64,000 bases of DNA. Source: Pricia antarctica. Its GTDB lineage: Bacteria > Bacteroidota > Bacteroidia > Flavobacteriales > Flavobacteriaceae. The notes beneath the pieces were generated by a model. It was not told where the DNA came from. It did not search any database and was given only the letters and a program-made list of their open reading frames with translations. Position numbers and translations under genes: made by a program. The stretch lies in assembly GCF_900101815.1 (NCBI RefSeq), contig NZ_FNAO01000003.1, positions 1 through 64,000 on the forward strand, written 5' to 3'. Position 1 is the first letter of the stretch; every line of letters begins with the position of its first letter. Shown piece after piece: positions 17,538-26,047 of this stretch.

Positions 17538-17596
17538 CCCAGGGCGCAGTTGAAAGGCTTACCGCCAAACTCGTAGCCCTGAGCGGGGTCGAAGGG
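17538..17596. repeat. Intergenic CCCTGAGCGnnGTCGAAGGG element, one good and one degenerate copy
   Basis: The 20-base word CCCTGAGCGGGGTCGAAGGG at 17577-17596 has imperfect dyad symmetry (CCCT...AGGG, with CTTCGAC on the other strand). A degraded relative, CCCAGGGCGCAGTTGAAAGG, is at 17538-17557. A very similar word (CTGAGCGnAGTCGAAGGG) is familiar as a dispersed repeat in many bacterial genomes. It lies between the DUF3276 gene and its terminator. Confidence 0.55.
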
Positions 17597-17642
17597 TCAG
17601 ATTTTGCCCAAAATGCTTCACCTTTTAATTTATTGTATAAAT

Positions 17643-17666
17643 TGGCCTTTTTCGGGCCTTTTTTTA
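17643..17666 (+). terminator. Short-stem intrinsic terminator after the DUF3276 gene
   Basis: GGCC, a short T/C loop and GGCC are followed by seven T residues, 130 bases past the DUF3276 stop. The stem is only four to five pairs, so this is a moderate call. Confidence 0.5.
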
Positions 17667-17742
17667 TTTTCACCAGTAGCTTCATCTTGACATACGATTT
17701 TGTATTACTTACTTTTATAATCTGCCCTAAAACGGATTTTGT

Positions 17743-20265
17743 ATGAAAAGCGCCCTATTTCTGATTGCCTTTTTATTTCTTCAAATCGGTTTCTCCCAAA
17801 ACAACCTAGATCTCAGCGACTATCTTCCTCAAAACATCAGCTACGATCCAAAAATACCTATCCCAAAAGATATTATCGGCCATGAGGTCGGCGAATGGCA
17901 CGTTACCCATGACATGCTCGTATTCTACATGCAGGCCTTGGCCAAGGCAAGTGACCGCATAACCCTCGAAAATAGGGGCGAAACCTTTGAGGGAAGGCCG
18001 CTTCTTTTGCTTACCATCACGTCGCCCGAAAACCATCAAAATATTGATAAAATTCAACAAGATCATATTGCGCTTACCGAAAATGGTGGGGGCAGTCCCA
18101 ATCTGGATAGTATGCCAGTAGTGGTCTATCAGGGTTTTTCCATTCACGGTAACGAGCCTAGTGGTGCCAATGCCGGCCTCGCCTATGCCTATTATCTTGC
18201 CGCTGGCCAAGGCCCTGAAATCGAGGGGCTTTTGGAAAATACGGTCATTTTGATGGACCCCTCCTTCAATCCCGATGGGTTGCAGCGCTTTGCCCATTGG
18301 GCGAACACCAATAAAAGTGACCACCTGAATTCGGATAGCAACGATAGGGAATTCCATGAAGGTTGGCCTGGCGGACGCACGAATCACTATTGGTTTGATA
18401 TGAACCGGGATTGGCTGCCGGTTCAACTGCCCGAAAGCCGCGCCCGTATCGCTTCTTTCCATAAATGGATGCCCAATATCTTGACCGACCACCACGAAAT
18501 GGGTACGAATTCTACCTTCTTTTTTCAGCCCGGGGAGCCGACAAGAGTGCATCCCCTTACCCCTAAGATGAATCAAGAACTTACCGCGGAAATCGGGACG
18601 TATCACGCCAAGGCCCTTGATAGCATCGGGTCGCTGTACTATTCCGAAGAAGATTATGACGACTTCTACTATGGCAAGGGCTCTACCTTTCCCGATATCA
18701 ATGGCGGCGTCGGTATCCTTTTCGAACAAGCCAGTTCAAGGGGCCATTTGCAAGAAAGCGAGAACGGCGTCCTTAGCTTTCCGTTTACCATTCGCAACCA
18801 GTTCGTTACGGCTTTATCCACAATCAAGGCGGCCCAAGCCATGCGGGTTAAGATGTTGGAGTACCAGCAAGCGTTTTTTAGGGACATGGGCATCGAATCG
18901 ACCATTGGCCGTGAAAAGGCCTTGGTTTTCGGCGACAGCAAAAATGCCGCAAAAACCTGGCACTTCGCGGAAATTTTACAGCGCCAGAATATCAAGTTCC
19001 ACCAACTTTCCAATGACGTCCGACTTAACGGAAAAGACTATAAAGAAGGATATAGCTATGTAGTGCCGAAAATCCAAAAAAACTATCGTTTGATCAAAGC
19101 CATGTTCGAAAAGCGGACCAGTTTTACCGACAGTATTTTCTATGATATTTCCGCTTGGACCCTTCCCCTCGCCTTCAATCTCGATTATGCCGAATTGCGG
19201 TCCTTGCGCCTTGCGGGAGAGGAAGTTACCAAGCTACCCCCTTTGACCGGAAGCCTGGATGCCCAAAGTGATTATGCCTACCTCTTCGAATGGAACGAAT
19301 ATTATAGTCCGAAGGCGCTGAACAAAATCGCAAACCGAGGCCTTCGCGCCAAAGTGGCCAAAGCGCCATTTAACCTAGAAGGAACCGATTATGGCTACGG
19401 TACCATTATGATACCTGTTCATCGGCAAGCCTTGAATACCGCAGAAATGTACACGTTTTTAAAGGAAGTCGCGCTTGAAAGCAACCTTCAGATTACTGCG
19501 GTAGGCACGGGACTCACCCAGGGTATAGATTTAGGAAGCAACGACTTTGATCCCGTTAAAAAGCAAAAGGTTGCCCTATTGGTCGGTGATGGGGTCCGCT
19601 CGTACGATGCTGGGGAAATCTGGCATCTCTTCGATACCCGGTATGATATGAACATCACCAAAATAGACACGGAATATTTTGATTCCGTCGATTTGAGCGA
19701 ATACACCGATCTTATTATCCCGAGTATGGGCGGTGGTGGTCTTTCGAAAAAACAATCCAATAAATTGAAGGAATGGATCAAAGGGGGCGGCACGTTGATC
19801 GGCTACCAAAACATGGCGGAATCGTTCGCTAAAAATGGACTGATGCACCTGAAATTCAAGAAAGATACCTTAATCGCCAAAAACATCGCCTTCGACCAAA
19901 AAGAGGATTTCGAAGGTGCACAGGTTACGGGCGGAGCAATTTTCGAGGCCAAACTGGATCTTTCGCATCCTATAAACTTCGGGTATAAAAATGATCGGCT
20001 GCCCCTGTTCCGGAACACGAATATCTACATCGAACCCGATAAGAACAGCTATAATAATCCGATTCAATACACAAACAATCCACTTATGAGCGGTTATATT
20101 TCCGAGAAAAATTTGGATCTGCTAAAAAATAGCGTGCCGTTTCAAGTGGAACGAACCGGCAAAGGCCGTGTCATCGTCTTTACCGACAACACCAATTTCC
20201 GCGCATTTTGGTACGGCACCAACAAGCTGTTGATGAATGCTATCTTTTTTGGGGATAGCATGTGA
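17743..20265 (+). CDS. Secreted M14-family zinc carboxypeptidase
   Basis: This 840-aa protein has a signal peptide ending at FSQ (about residue 20). The M14 catalytic domain spans about 50-370: the zinc motif H-x-x-E is GFSIHGNEPSG (H135, E138), with substrate-binding NPDG, RDWLP and the third-ligand region TDHHEMG. A later segment around residues 600-690 (ALLVGDG...IIPSMGGGGLS...GGTLIGY) resembles a class-I glutamine amidotransferase-like fold without its catalytic cysteine. This is the large periplasmic or secreted M14 type common in Bacteroidota, presumably trimming peptides for nutrition. A 307-aa frame on the opposite strand is a shadow. Confidence 0.9.
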   Translation: MKSALFLIAFLFLQIGFSQNNLDLSDYLPQNISYDPKIPIPKDIIGHEVGEWHVTHDMLVFYMQALAKASDRITLENRGETFEGRPLLLLTITSPENHQNIDKIQQDHIALTENGGGSPNLDSMPVVVYQGFSIHGNEPSGANAGLAYAYYLAAGQGPEIEGLLENTVILMDPSFNPDGLQRFAHWANTNKSDHLNSDSNDREFHEGWPGGRTNHYWFDMNRDWLPVQLPESRARIASFHKWMPNILTDHHEMGTNSTFFFQPGEPTRVHPLTPKMNQELTAEIGTYHAKALDSIGSLYYSEEDYDDFYYGKGSTFPDINGGVGILFEQASSRGHLQESENGVLSFPFTIRNQFVTALSTIKAAQAMRVKMLEYQQAFFRDMGIESTIGREKALVFGDSKNAAKTWHFAEILQRQNIKFHQLSNDVRLNGKDYKEGYSYVVPKIQKNYRLIKAMFEKRTSFTDSIFYDISAWTLPLAFNLDYAELRSLRLAGEEVTKLPPLTGSLDAQSDYAYLFEWNEYYSPKALNKIANRGLRAKVAKAPFNLEGTDYGYGTIMIPVHRQALNTAEMYTFLKEVALESNLQITAVGTGLTQGIDLGSNDFDPVKKQKVALLVGDGVRSYDAGEIWHLFDTRYDMNITKIDTEYFDSVDLSEYTDLIIPSMGGGGLSKKQSNKLKEWIKGGGTLIGYQNMAESFAKNGLMHLKFKKDTLIAKNIAFDQKEDFEGAQVTGGAIFEAKLDLSHPINFGYKNDRLPLFRNTNIYIEPDKNSYNNPIQYTNNPLMSGYISEKNLDLLKNSVPFQVERTGKGRVIVFTDNTNFRAFWYGTNKLLMNAIFFGDSM

Positions 20266-20291
20266 AAAAAAGTTCAGGCAGTAGTGCAAGT

Positions 20292-20321
20292 TCAAACTCA
20301 AATAACGTCAAACTCAAATAA
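20292..20321. repeat. Two copies of TCAAACTCAAATAA
   Basis: The 14-base word occurs at 20292-20305 and 20308-20321 between the convergent M14 and acyltransferase genes. There is no hairpin or T tract here. It is one of several short near-tandem word repeats confined to gaps in this window. Confidence 0.6.
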
Positions 20322-20333
20322 TTTTGAGAACCC

Positions 20334-21377
20334 TTAATTCCACCTCACGTACCCCCAATTGAACAAAAATAATCCGATTATAACTGCCATTCCGACAAAT
20401 CCGTTCCAAATTGCGGCGATAACTGCAAAAAGCACCAAGTAAAATATAGGATACACCAGCAGCGCAAAACCGAACCGAAACGTGCCCATAAATTCCGGTT
20501 CCCTCACCTTGGGTTTTATCCCGGTCCGCCATAAGATGATTACCGGGAGATTTAGTACGATAAATATTCCTTTAAAAAACGCTTTTAGCGCGGCGGGGGT
20601 TTGAAGATCCGCTTTTTTGTCATCAGAAGCGTCCCAATTTTTTATCGCGAAATTCGTTTCCGAAGGATTTAGGTAATCGACTTGTAAAGCATCCAATTTC
20701 CTGAGGGTCGCATCATACTTTTTTTCATCCTCAATATGGGTGGTGAGTGTTTTTAAGCTATCGGAAACCACATCCTTTAAAGTATGGATGGTATTTTGAG
20801 TCTCTTTTTCATCGTAATAGTCATTGGCCACAATAGGCATTCCATAATTCAGTGCAACCTTATCGGGAAAACCAGTGTTGCTGCGATAGTTCATCCCTAC
20901 GGGAATGATGTGAATTTTCAATTCAGGGTTCCTCTTCAACGTATTTAAAAGAATGCGTGTAAAACCTTTGCTTAACGGCCGAACCCGACGTTTGATGTTG
21001 TGGTTCGCTTCCGGGAACATTACCATGGCGTGATTTTGCCCAAATAACTGTGAACATTGATCGAAGATTGCCCTGTTTTTTTTCAGGGATTCCCTTCCGT
21101 CGCGAATACGATAAATGGGCAGCATCCTTAGAAAGGCGAAAAATTTAATTAGGGTTGTACGCTCAAACACATCGGAACGGGTCAGAAAGAAAGGTTTTCT
21201 ATGGCAATCTGTTACGATCAGCAACACGTCCATGAGCGCACCTTGGTGATTGGGCAGAAAAAGCACGGGCTCATTTCGGGGCACGTTCTGTAAACCCGAA
21301 ATCTTTATGTTACCGTAATAAAGATATAATCCGGCTTTGACCCAGAGCTTAAGTAGTCGGTATCCTGAATTTTTCAA
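20334..21377 (-). CDS. PlsC-type 1-acyl-glycerol-3-phosphate acyltransferase-like protein
   Basis: This 347-aa protein has the acyltransferase motif NHQGALMD (H44, D50), the H-x5-D form of the glycerophosphate acyltransferase signature. Later it has MFPEANHN, which takes the place of the FPEG block, and two membrane helices near the C-terminus (about 265-345). It probably acylates a lysophospholipid or related acceptor at the inner membrane. The start is TTG 21377: a stop codon lies just upstream in frame, and the next ATG would remove the catalytic histidine. It is convergent with the M14 gene. Confidence 0.85.
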   Translation of the reverse strand: MKNSGYRLLKLWVKAGLYLYYGNIKISGLQNVPRNEPVLFLPNHQGALMDVLLIVTDCHRKPFFLTRSDVFERTTLIKFFAFLRMLPIYRIRDGRESLKKNRAIFDQCSQLFGQNHAMVMFPEANHNIKRRVRPLSKGFTRILLNTLKRNPELKIHIIPVGMNYRSNTGFPDKVALNYGMPIVANDYYDEKETQNTIHTLKDVVSDSLKTLTTHIEDEKKYDATLRKLDALQVDYLNPSETNFAIKNWDASDDKKADLQTPAALKAFFKGIFIVLNLPVIILWRTGIKPKVREPEFMGTFRFGFALLVYPIFYLVLFAVIAAIWNGFVGMAVIIGLFLFNWGYVRWN

Positions 21378-21400
21378 ACGCTAATTAAACATTGACTGGA

Positions 21401-21573
21401 TTAGGAAATTTTAAGTCCATTGATTACGGGGGTTTCCGGCTGCAACAGTACTACGTCTTTACCATCGACGGCACCCAAGATAAGACATTCGCTCATAAAA
21501 TTAGCTATTTTACACTCTTGCCTACCCGCATTTCTATTTTTGTGAAATCGGGCCAAGTTATGGTTTCGGACAT
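21401..21573 (-). pseudogene. Remnant of a CsaA-like tRNA-binding protein gene, internal deletion
   Basis: The minus strand opens with ATG 21573 and reads MSETITWPDFTKIEMRVGK, the usual opening of stand-alone CsaA/YtpR-type tRNA-binding domains. It then hits a stop. In another frame, starting about 60 bases later, it reads ANFMSECLILGAVDGK and VVLLQPETPVINGLKIS, the usual C-terminal end of the same family, with stop at 21401. The middle (about 55-60 residues, including most of the OB fold) is missing. An intact gene would need about 330 bases; 173 remain. I infer one internal deletion with loss of frame. The gene lies beside the broken thioredoxin-like gene. Confidence 0.75.
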
Positions 21574-21897
21574 GTAGTATGGTTTATAATTAAATAGGAT
21601 GGCCGGCTACAAGATACTGTTTTGACCGTAAAATATAAAGTTCCCTAGCTACTTCGCAACCTACTAAAGCTTCTAATTCCCCCGGCACAGGTGTTTCAGA
21701 TTTCTACCAGAACAATCTAAAACTTTGCATGTAGTGGGAATTGTTCTTTTTTAATTTTCGTTGGTCTGAAATAGAAAGGATAAGGATAAAATGATTTCAA
21801 CATCTGAATGCTTCCGACAACCGGCATCAAGATCTTAACTTAATAACCGTAACTTGTAACCCTTAAAGATTAAATAGTAACCAATAATTTCTTCAAC
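21574..21897. other. Gap between two broken genes
   Basis: This 324-base divergent gap holds a possible weak hairpin (GAACAAT at 21710-21716 and ATTGTTC at 21740-21746, followed by T residues) and otherwise nothing I can name. It would have contained the promoters of the two adjacent broken genes. Confidence 0.5.
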
Positions 21898-22454
21898 ATG
21901 TCAAGAACGCCCAGCAATATGCTTCCCCTCGGCACGGTGGCCCCTGAATTCAGCCTCACGGACACGGTAACAGAAAAAACCGTAAACCTACAAGCCCTGA
22001 AGGGGAAAAGGGAACACTAATTATGTTTATATGTAATCACTGTCCCTTCGTTAAGCATGTCAATCCTGAAATCGTAAAACTGGCCGCCGAGTATGAAAAA
22101 AAGGGTATTGGTTTTATTGCGATTTCCAGTAACGATGTGGAAAATTATCCGCAGGATGCTCCCGATTTGATGAAAGATAACGCCAAACAAATGGGCTATA
22201 CCTTTCCCTATCTCTATGACGCTACCCAAGAAACGGCAAAAGCCTATAAAGCGGCCTGTACGCCCGATTTCTATCTTTTCGATACGAATCTGGAATTGGT
22301 CTACCGCGGCCAGCTGGACGATTCCCGACCCGGAAACGGGATCCCGCTGACCGGGAGGGATTTGAGGCGTGCCATGGACGCTTTACTGGAAGGTAAAGAA
22401 ATCGATCAAGATCAAAAACCGAGTATTGGCTGCAACATTAAATGGAAAGCCTAG
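21898..22454 (+). pseudogene. Thioredoxin-like protein gene interrupted by a one-base frameshift
   Basis: From ATG 21898 the frame reads MSRTPSNMLPLGTVAPEFSL up to KGKRE and stops at 22018-22020. The next frame continues without a gap as MFICNHCPFVKHV to a stop at 22454. Inserting one G into the GGG at 22010-22012 restores KGKRGTLIMFICNHCPF, the expected joint in this family of thioredoxin-fold proteins (redox motif C-N-H-C). The restored product would be about 185 aa, with DAPDLMKDNA and TPDFYLFD intact. It is either a real loss of function, a sequencing or assembly error in a G/A-rich run, or, less likely, frameshift expression. The downstream part shows no other damage, so the lesion is recent or artefactual. 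Confidence 0.82.
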
Positions 22455-22649
22455 GGAAGCAGAATTTTGCATCTGTTCCTAACGTATACAATCGCAATAG
22501 AAAATAGACAAATTAATTTTCAGTTTACCATGGCGGCAGCTTTAAGATGTACTGCCGTTTGTTTCTTGCTTTTGTAAACCTTGGTCTGTAAACCGTGGCT
22601 TTGATCATGACCGAACACCTGCCCTAAGCACGGTTGAATCATTCACTTT

Positions 22650-23210
22650 TCACTGCTGGCTGGTGTCTTTATCAAAAGACCTCTTGATCAAATTCTCGAT
22701 ATGGGTATAATGATGGTTGCCATGCCAGGCGTATCGACCGATATTTTCATCGAGCGGTGATGCTACATTTCCATCGGGATGGATAAAAACCCGTTGTAGG
22801 TGATACCTTGAAAGTCCCTTTAAAAGATATACCAACTTAGCGTGAACCGCACTTAGATGGTCTAGCGAAAGGGCTATGGGTGCGGATTTGGCATCGAACA
22901 AATCGGACCAGGATTTTTCGTCGTAGGCTTTGATGATGGGTTTATCTTCCGTCAAGGCCCATTTAAAACGGATATAGCTATGAAGGTGGCTGTCCGCAAT
23001 GTGGTGCACAGTCTGGCGTACCGTCCATCCGCCGGGGCGGTATGGGGTTTCCAGTTGTTCTTCGGAGAGATTTTCTACCAGTTTCCTTAAACGGTTTGGT
23101 AAACGCTCCAAACTTTGGATCCATTCCTCAATGTGGGCATCGGTAATTTCTTGTGGCACTTCATATGTACCAATCGGGTATTTTAGTTTGTCCAAATCCT
23201 TGTTTTCCAT
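22650..23210 (-). CDS. YfiT/DinB-family putative metal-dependent transferase
   Basis: This 186-aa protein has a four-helix DinB-like fold with metal-ligand histidines in TVRQTVHHIADSHLHSY and near the end in YAWHGNHHYTHI. The opening DKLKYPIGTYEVP and the segment YRPGGWTVRQ are typical of the YfiT family, members of which are called bacillithiol transferases or metal-dependent hydrolases. The thiol substrate in this organism cannot be read. It stands alone between the broken thioredoxin-like gene and a peroxiredoxin, which suggests a loose redox and thiol neighbourhood. Confidence 0.9.
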   Translation of the reverse strand: MENKDLDKLKYPIGTYEVPQEITDAHIEEWIQSLERLPNRLRKLVENLSEEQLETPYRPGGWTVRQTVHHIADSHLHSYIRFKWALTEDKPIIKAYDEKSWSDLFDAKSAPIALSLDHLSAVHAKLVYLLKGLSRYHLQRVFIHPDGNVASPLDENIGRYAWHGNHHYTHIENLIKRSFDKDTSQQ

Positions 23211-23319
23211 CCTTTAAAAGTAGTAAACTTTAATACATTTTTAACCATAAGGATATGGCAATTCCTGATTAATCTACTAGATTTATAGGATAAATATTAA
23301 TCTAATAAAACAGATCAAA

Positions 23320-23958
23320 ATGGCAACAATACGACTAGGCGACAAAGCTCCTGATTTTACGGCGGACAGCTCCATGGGGGAAATCAATCTCTACGATTAT
23401 CTTGGCGATAGCTGGGGCATTCTTTTCTCGCATCCGGCAGATTTTACCCCGGTTTGCACGACCGAATTGGGCACCACGGCCCAATTCAAGGGCGAATTCG
23501 ATAAGCGCAACGTAAAAATGTTGGCGCTCAGTGTCGATGATGCCGCCTCGCACAAAGAATGGATAAAGGATATCAACGAAGTGAACGGTACTACGGTCAA
23601 TTTTCCTATCATCGCCGATACGGATCGAAAGGTTTCCGACCTGTACGATATGATTCATCCGAAGGCCGATGACACCCTTACGGTTCGTTCTGTATTTATC
23701 ATCGCACCCGATAGAACGGTAAAGCTGATGTTGACCTATCCCGCCTCTACCGGCCGTAATTTTTACGAGCTACTACGGGTCGTCGATTCGTTACAGCTTA
23801 CCGCAAATCACAAAGTGGCAACTCCCGCCAACTGGAAAAATGGAGAAGATGTTGTTGTGAGTCCTTCTATTTCAACCAAAGATGCCGTCGAAATGTTCAA
23901 AAAAGGCGTAAAGGAAATCAAACCCTATTTGAGGATGACGCCGGATCCAACTACGTAA
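23320..23958 (+). CDS. 1-Cys peroxiredoxin (Prx6-like)
   Basis: This 212-aa protein has the peroxidatic motif P-x-x-x-T-x-x-C in HPADFTPVCTTELG (C46). The Prx6-type C-terminal domain is there as well (about 160-205). C46 is the only cysteine, so it must be reduced by another thiol rather than by a resolving cysteine of its own. It removes hydrogen peroxide and organic hydroperoxides in the cytoplasm. It is a single gene, followed by a terminator. Confidence 0.95.
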   Translation: MATIRLGDKAPDFTADSSMGEINLYDYLGDSWGILFSHPADFTPVCTTELGTTAQFKGEFDKRNVKMLALSVDDAASHKEWIKDINEVNGTTVNFPIIADTDRKVSDLYDMIHPKADDTLTVRSVFIIAPDRTVKLMLTYPASTGRNFYELLRVVDSLQLTANHKVATPANWKNGEDVVVSPSISTKDAVEMFKKGVKEIKPYLRMTPDPTT

Positions 23959-24004
23959 TTCTACATGCCCAACTCCGTTAAAAGAGTTCGGCGAAACTAT
24001 TAAG

Positions 24005-24041
24005 AGGCCATCAGAATCTATCGGATTTGATGGCCTTTTTT
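24005..24041 (+). terminator. Intrinsic terminator after the peroxiredoxin gene
   Basis: AGGCCATCA at 24005-24013 pairs with TGATGGCCT at 24028-24036, with an inner AATC/GATT helix, and is followed by T residues. It starts 47 bases past the stop codon. Confidence 0.88.
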
Positions 24042-24120
24042 AGGATGAGGGGATATTGTCGGTATTAATTAAGTGCGATTACGGTATTATTTCTAACTTG
24101 TAGGATGAAAATTCGTACCC

Positions 24121-24969
24121 ATGTCATCCTCCTTAAAGATAAAAATACTGCTTTTGCCGTGTATCACAGTCCTTCTTGCCAGCTGTGTTAACCTAAAGCA
24201 TGTAGGCAAGTTCTCTGAAACCTCAATCGAGGGTATCGAAAAGTACGAGACCATTTCTCCGGGGTTCTCAAAAGTCTGCCTGCAAGATTGTCAGCAAACG
24301 TACATTCGTAAACTGCAAATTCATAATACGGACTGTGATTGCTCTCAAAACCAAAAGGCCGATAGTATTACCCAAGTAATCTACAACGCCACAAAAGGTT
24401 ATTTTTATGGCTTGTCGCACCTTAGCCAAAACGAACTTACCAATTATAAAACCGATGACTTTACCGAAGCCCTGGCCACCGGTGATTTTGGCCCCATTAC
24501 ATTGAACGAGGCCGATGTGAAAGCCTATTCCGACGTTTCGACACTTGTACTCCGAGCGTTTACCGATGGCTTTCGCCGAAAAAAAATAAAGGAATATGTC
24601 GCCCAAGCCCATGGCCCCTTACTAAAGTTGCTCCACTTTTTAGAACTCAACCTGACCGGTAATCTTAAGGGGAAACTTGAAGTGCAAAAAAGTAGTCTAA
24701 AAAATTTTTACTTTGATTTTATAAGGGATAAAAAATTGTCGGTCTACGAACGCACCAAATTTGCAGAAGACTATTTTCAAAGGATTACAGAAATAGATAA
24801 ACAACAAAACGAGCTCGAAACCTTTATCAAAATTTTACGGGAAGTTGCTGAAGCCCATACCCTATTGTATAACAACGTAAGTAACATGAGTACCGAAGAA
24901 GTAAAAAAGGAATTGGCGGGATACGGCCGGCAAATGAACAAGACAATTTCATCATTGCGCCGGATGTGA
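24121..24969 (+). CDS. Lipoprotein of unknown function
   Basis: This 282-aa protein has a lipoprotein signal ending LLASC, lipidated C22. The mature part has a small cysteine-containing region (VCLQDCQQTY and DCDCSQN, about residues 55-80). The rest is mostly helical and charged (about 140-282), with coiled-coil-like segments such as RITEIDKQQNELETFIKILREV. I recognise no named domain. It lies 127 bases before a small helical protein on the same strand, and the two may be functionally linked. Coding character, signal peptide and length support a real gene. Confidence 0.68.
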   Translation: MSSSLKIKILLLPCITVLLASCVNLKHVGKFSETSIEGIEKYETISPGFSKVCLQDCQQTYIRKLQIHNTDCDCSQNQKADSITQVIYNATKGYFYGLSHLSQNELTNYKTDDFTEALATGDFGPITLNEADVKAYSDVSTLVLRAFTDGFRRKKIKEYVAQAHGPLLKLLHFLELNLTGNLKGKLEVQKSSLKNFYFDFIRDKKLSVYERTKFAEDYFQRITEIDKQQNELETFIKILREVAEAHTLLYNNVSNMSTEEVKKELAGYGRQMNKTISSLRRM

Positions 24970-25018
24970 ACGTAATGGCTTAGGTTGTTTGTTTTTGGTG
25001 TGATCTTCGTGTACCAGC

Positions 25019-25051
25019 GGTCTGCAGTCTGCAGTGTACGGTGTACGGTCT
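25019..25051. repeat. Word-repeat element (GTCTGCA / GTGTACG)
   Basis: The words TCTGCAG, TCTGCAG, TGTACGG and TGTACGG follow one another directly between the lipoprotein gene and the small helical protein gene. The 7-base units change after two copies each. Function unknown. Confidence 0.6.
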
Positions 25052-25096
25052 AAAAATTAGAGTAGTATTGGATAGGGTTTATTTAAATTTAAAAAA

Positions 25097-25486
25097 ATGG
25101 CGCACTTAAAATCGGAACAAGTAAAAGATCTTGCCGACAATCTTCTCAGAATGACCAATGGTCTCGGAAACTATCGCTATGAAAATTCCGAGCGCTTGTC
25201 GGAAGATGAAAATCAGCGGATCAAGGAACTGCACGAAAAGCAACTCTCACACACTACGGAACTATATACCAAATCGGCGGTATTGGTAATGGACGATGTC
25301 GAAACTTCCTTGAAACAAATAGATACCATTACCCTTGAAACCCAAGAGCTCTATAAAAATCTGACCACTGTACAAACAGTTTTGGACCGTGCTACCTCGG
25401 TCTTGACCCTGGCTATCGCCATTATCGGATTGGACCCGAAAGGCATTACTGCTTCCATTAAAGGTTTGTTGGCAAAAACAGCGTGA
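25097..25486 (+). CDS. Small helical protein of unknown function
   Basis: This 129-aa protein without signal peptide is predicted by eye to be almost all helix. Charged heptad-like stretches run through residues 1-95. A moderately hydrophobic segment follows at about 98-112 (VLTLAIAIIGLDP), then a short amphipathic C-terminal helix. I recognise no family. It follows the unknown lipoprotein. Helical proteins with a late hydrophobic hairpin occur among membrane-associating and pore-forming proteins, but nothing here proves such a role. Confidence 0.6.
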   Translation: MAHLKSEQVKDLADNLLRMTNGLGNYRYENSERLSEDENQRIKELHEKQLSHTTELYTKSAVLVMDDVETSLKQIDTITLETQELYKNLTTVQTVLDRATSVLTLAIAIIGLDPKGITASIKGLLAKTA

Positions 25487-25649
25487 TTTTAAAATCCTAA
25501 AATAACCGCGCATCGTCCTTCGAACATTTTCGATTTCTTGGCACCTTTCCGATAAAACGCTTAACCTCTTTTCGCTTTTAACTCCGTACCACTTTATCCA
25601 TTTTCAAAATTTAACTTCCTAAAAAGCTCCCACTTAAATAATTAAATCC

Positions 25650-25657
25650 TATATTTG
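25650..25657 (+). promoter_or_regulatory. Candidate promoter of the cold-shock gene
   Basis: TATATTTG matches TAnnTTTG and lies 32 bases before the ATG at 25690, leaving a short A/T-rich leader. No TTG is found at -33. The leader is much shorter than the long structured leader of the E. coli cspA mRNA. Confidence 0.5.
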
Positions 25658-25689
25658 CACTTTAATTTAATTTTTAATTTTTTAGTATT

Positions 25690-25884
25690 ATGAGTAAAGG
25701 CACAGTAAAATTCTTCAATGATTCCAAAGGTTACGGTTTTATCACTGAAGATGGTTCAAGCGAAGATCACTTTGTACACATTTCTGGTTTAATCGACGAA
25801 ATTCGTGAAGGTGATGTTGTAGAATTTGAACTACAACAAGGTAAAAAAGGATTGAACGCGGTAAATGTGAAAGTAGTAGACTAG
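25690..25884 (+). CDS. Cold-shock-domain protein (CspA family)
   Basis: This 64-aa single-domain protein has both RNA-binding motifs: GTVKFFNDSKGYGFIT (RNP1-type KGYGFI) and DHFVHISGL (RNP2-type). It binds single-stranded nucleic acid, as an RNA chaperone in the cytoplasm. Whether it is induced by cold cannot be told from the sequence. It has its own promoter and a strong terminator. Confidence 0.97.
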   Translation: MSKGTVKFFNDSKGYGFITEDGSSEDHFVHISGLIDEIREGDVVEFELQQGKKGLNAVNVKVVD

Positions 25885-25908
25885 AACGCATAAACTTTTT
25901 TTGTACCA

Positions 25909-25940
25909 AGCCCCGGCAATTTTGTCGGGGCTTTTTTTTT
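25909..25940 (+). terminator. Strong intrinsic terminator after the cold-shock gene
   Basis: AGCCCCGGC and GTCGGGGCT pair (one wobble) around a 6-base loop, followed by nine or more T residues. It begins 24 bases past the stop. Confidence 0.93.
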
Positions 25941-26047
25941 CCATTTATTAAATTTCACGATATTTAATCGATAAAAAGTAGGGTTTTTCCGATTTTTGGT
26001 GTTTCTTAATGAAATCATTTATACCCTAATGTTCAATATTTAATCAA

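Noticed and set aside
17806-18729. 307-aa open frame antisense to the M14 peptidase gene
   Set aside because: The opposite strand encodes clear M14 motifs. The antisense frame has no signal or domain and follows from codon structure.
22000-22023. Programmed -1 frameshift in the thioredoxin-like gene
   Set aside because: The joint lacks a canonical X-XXY-YYZ slippery heptamer in the reading frame, and no clear downstream structure was seen. A mutation or sequencing error is simpler.
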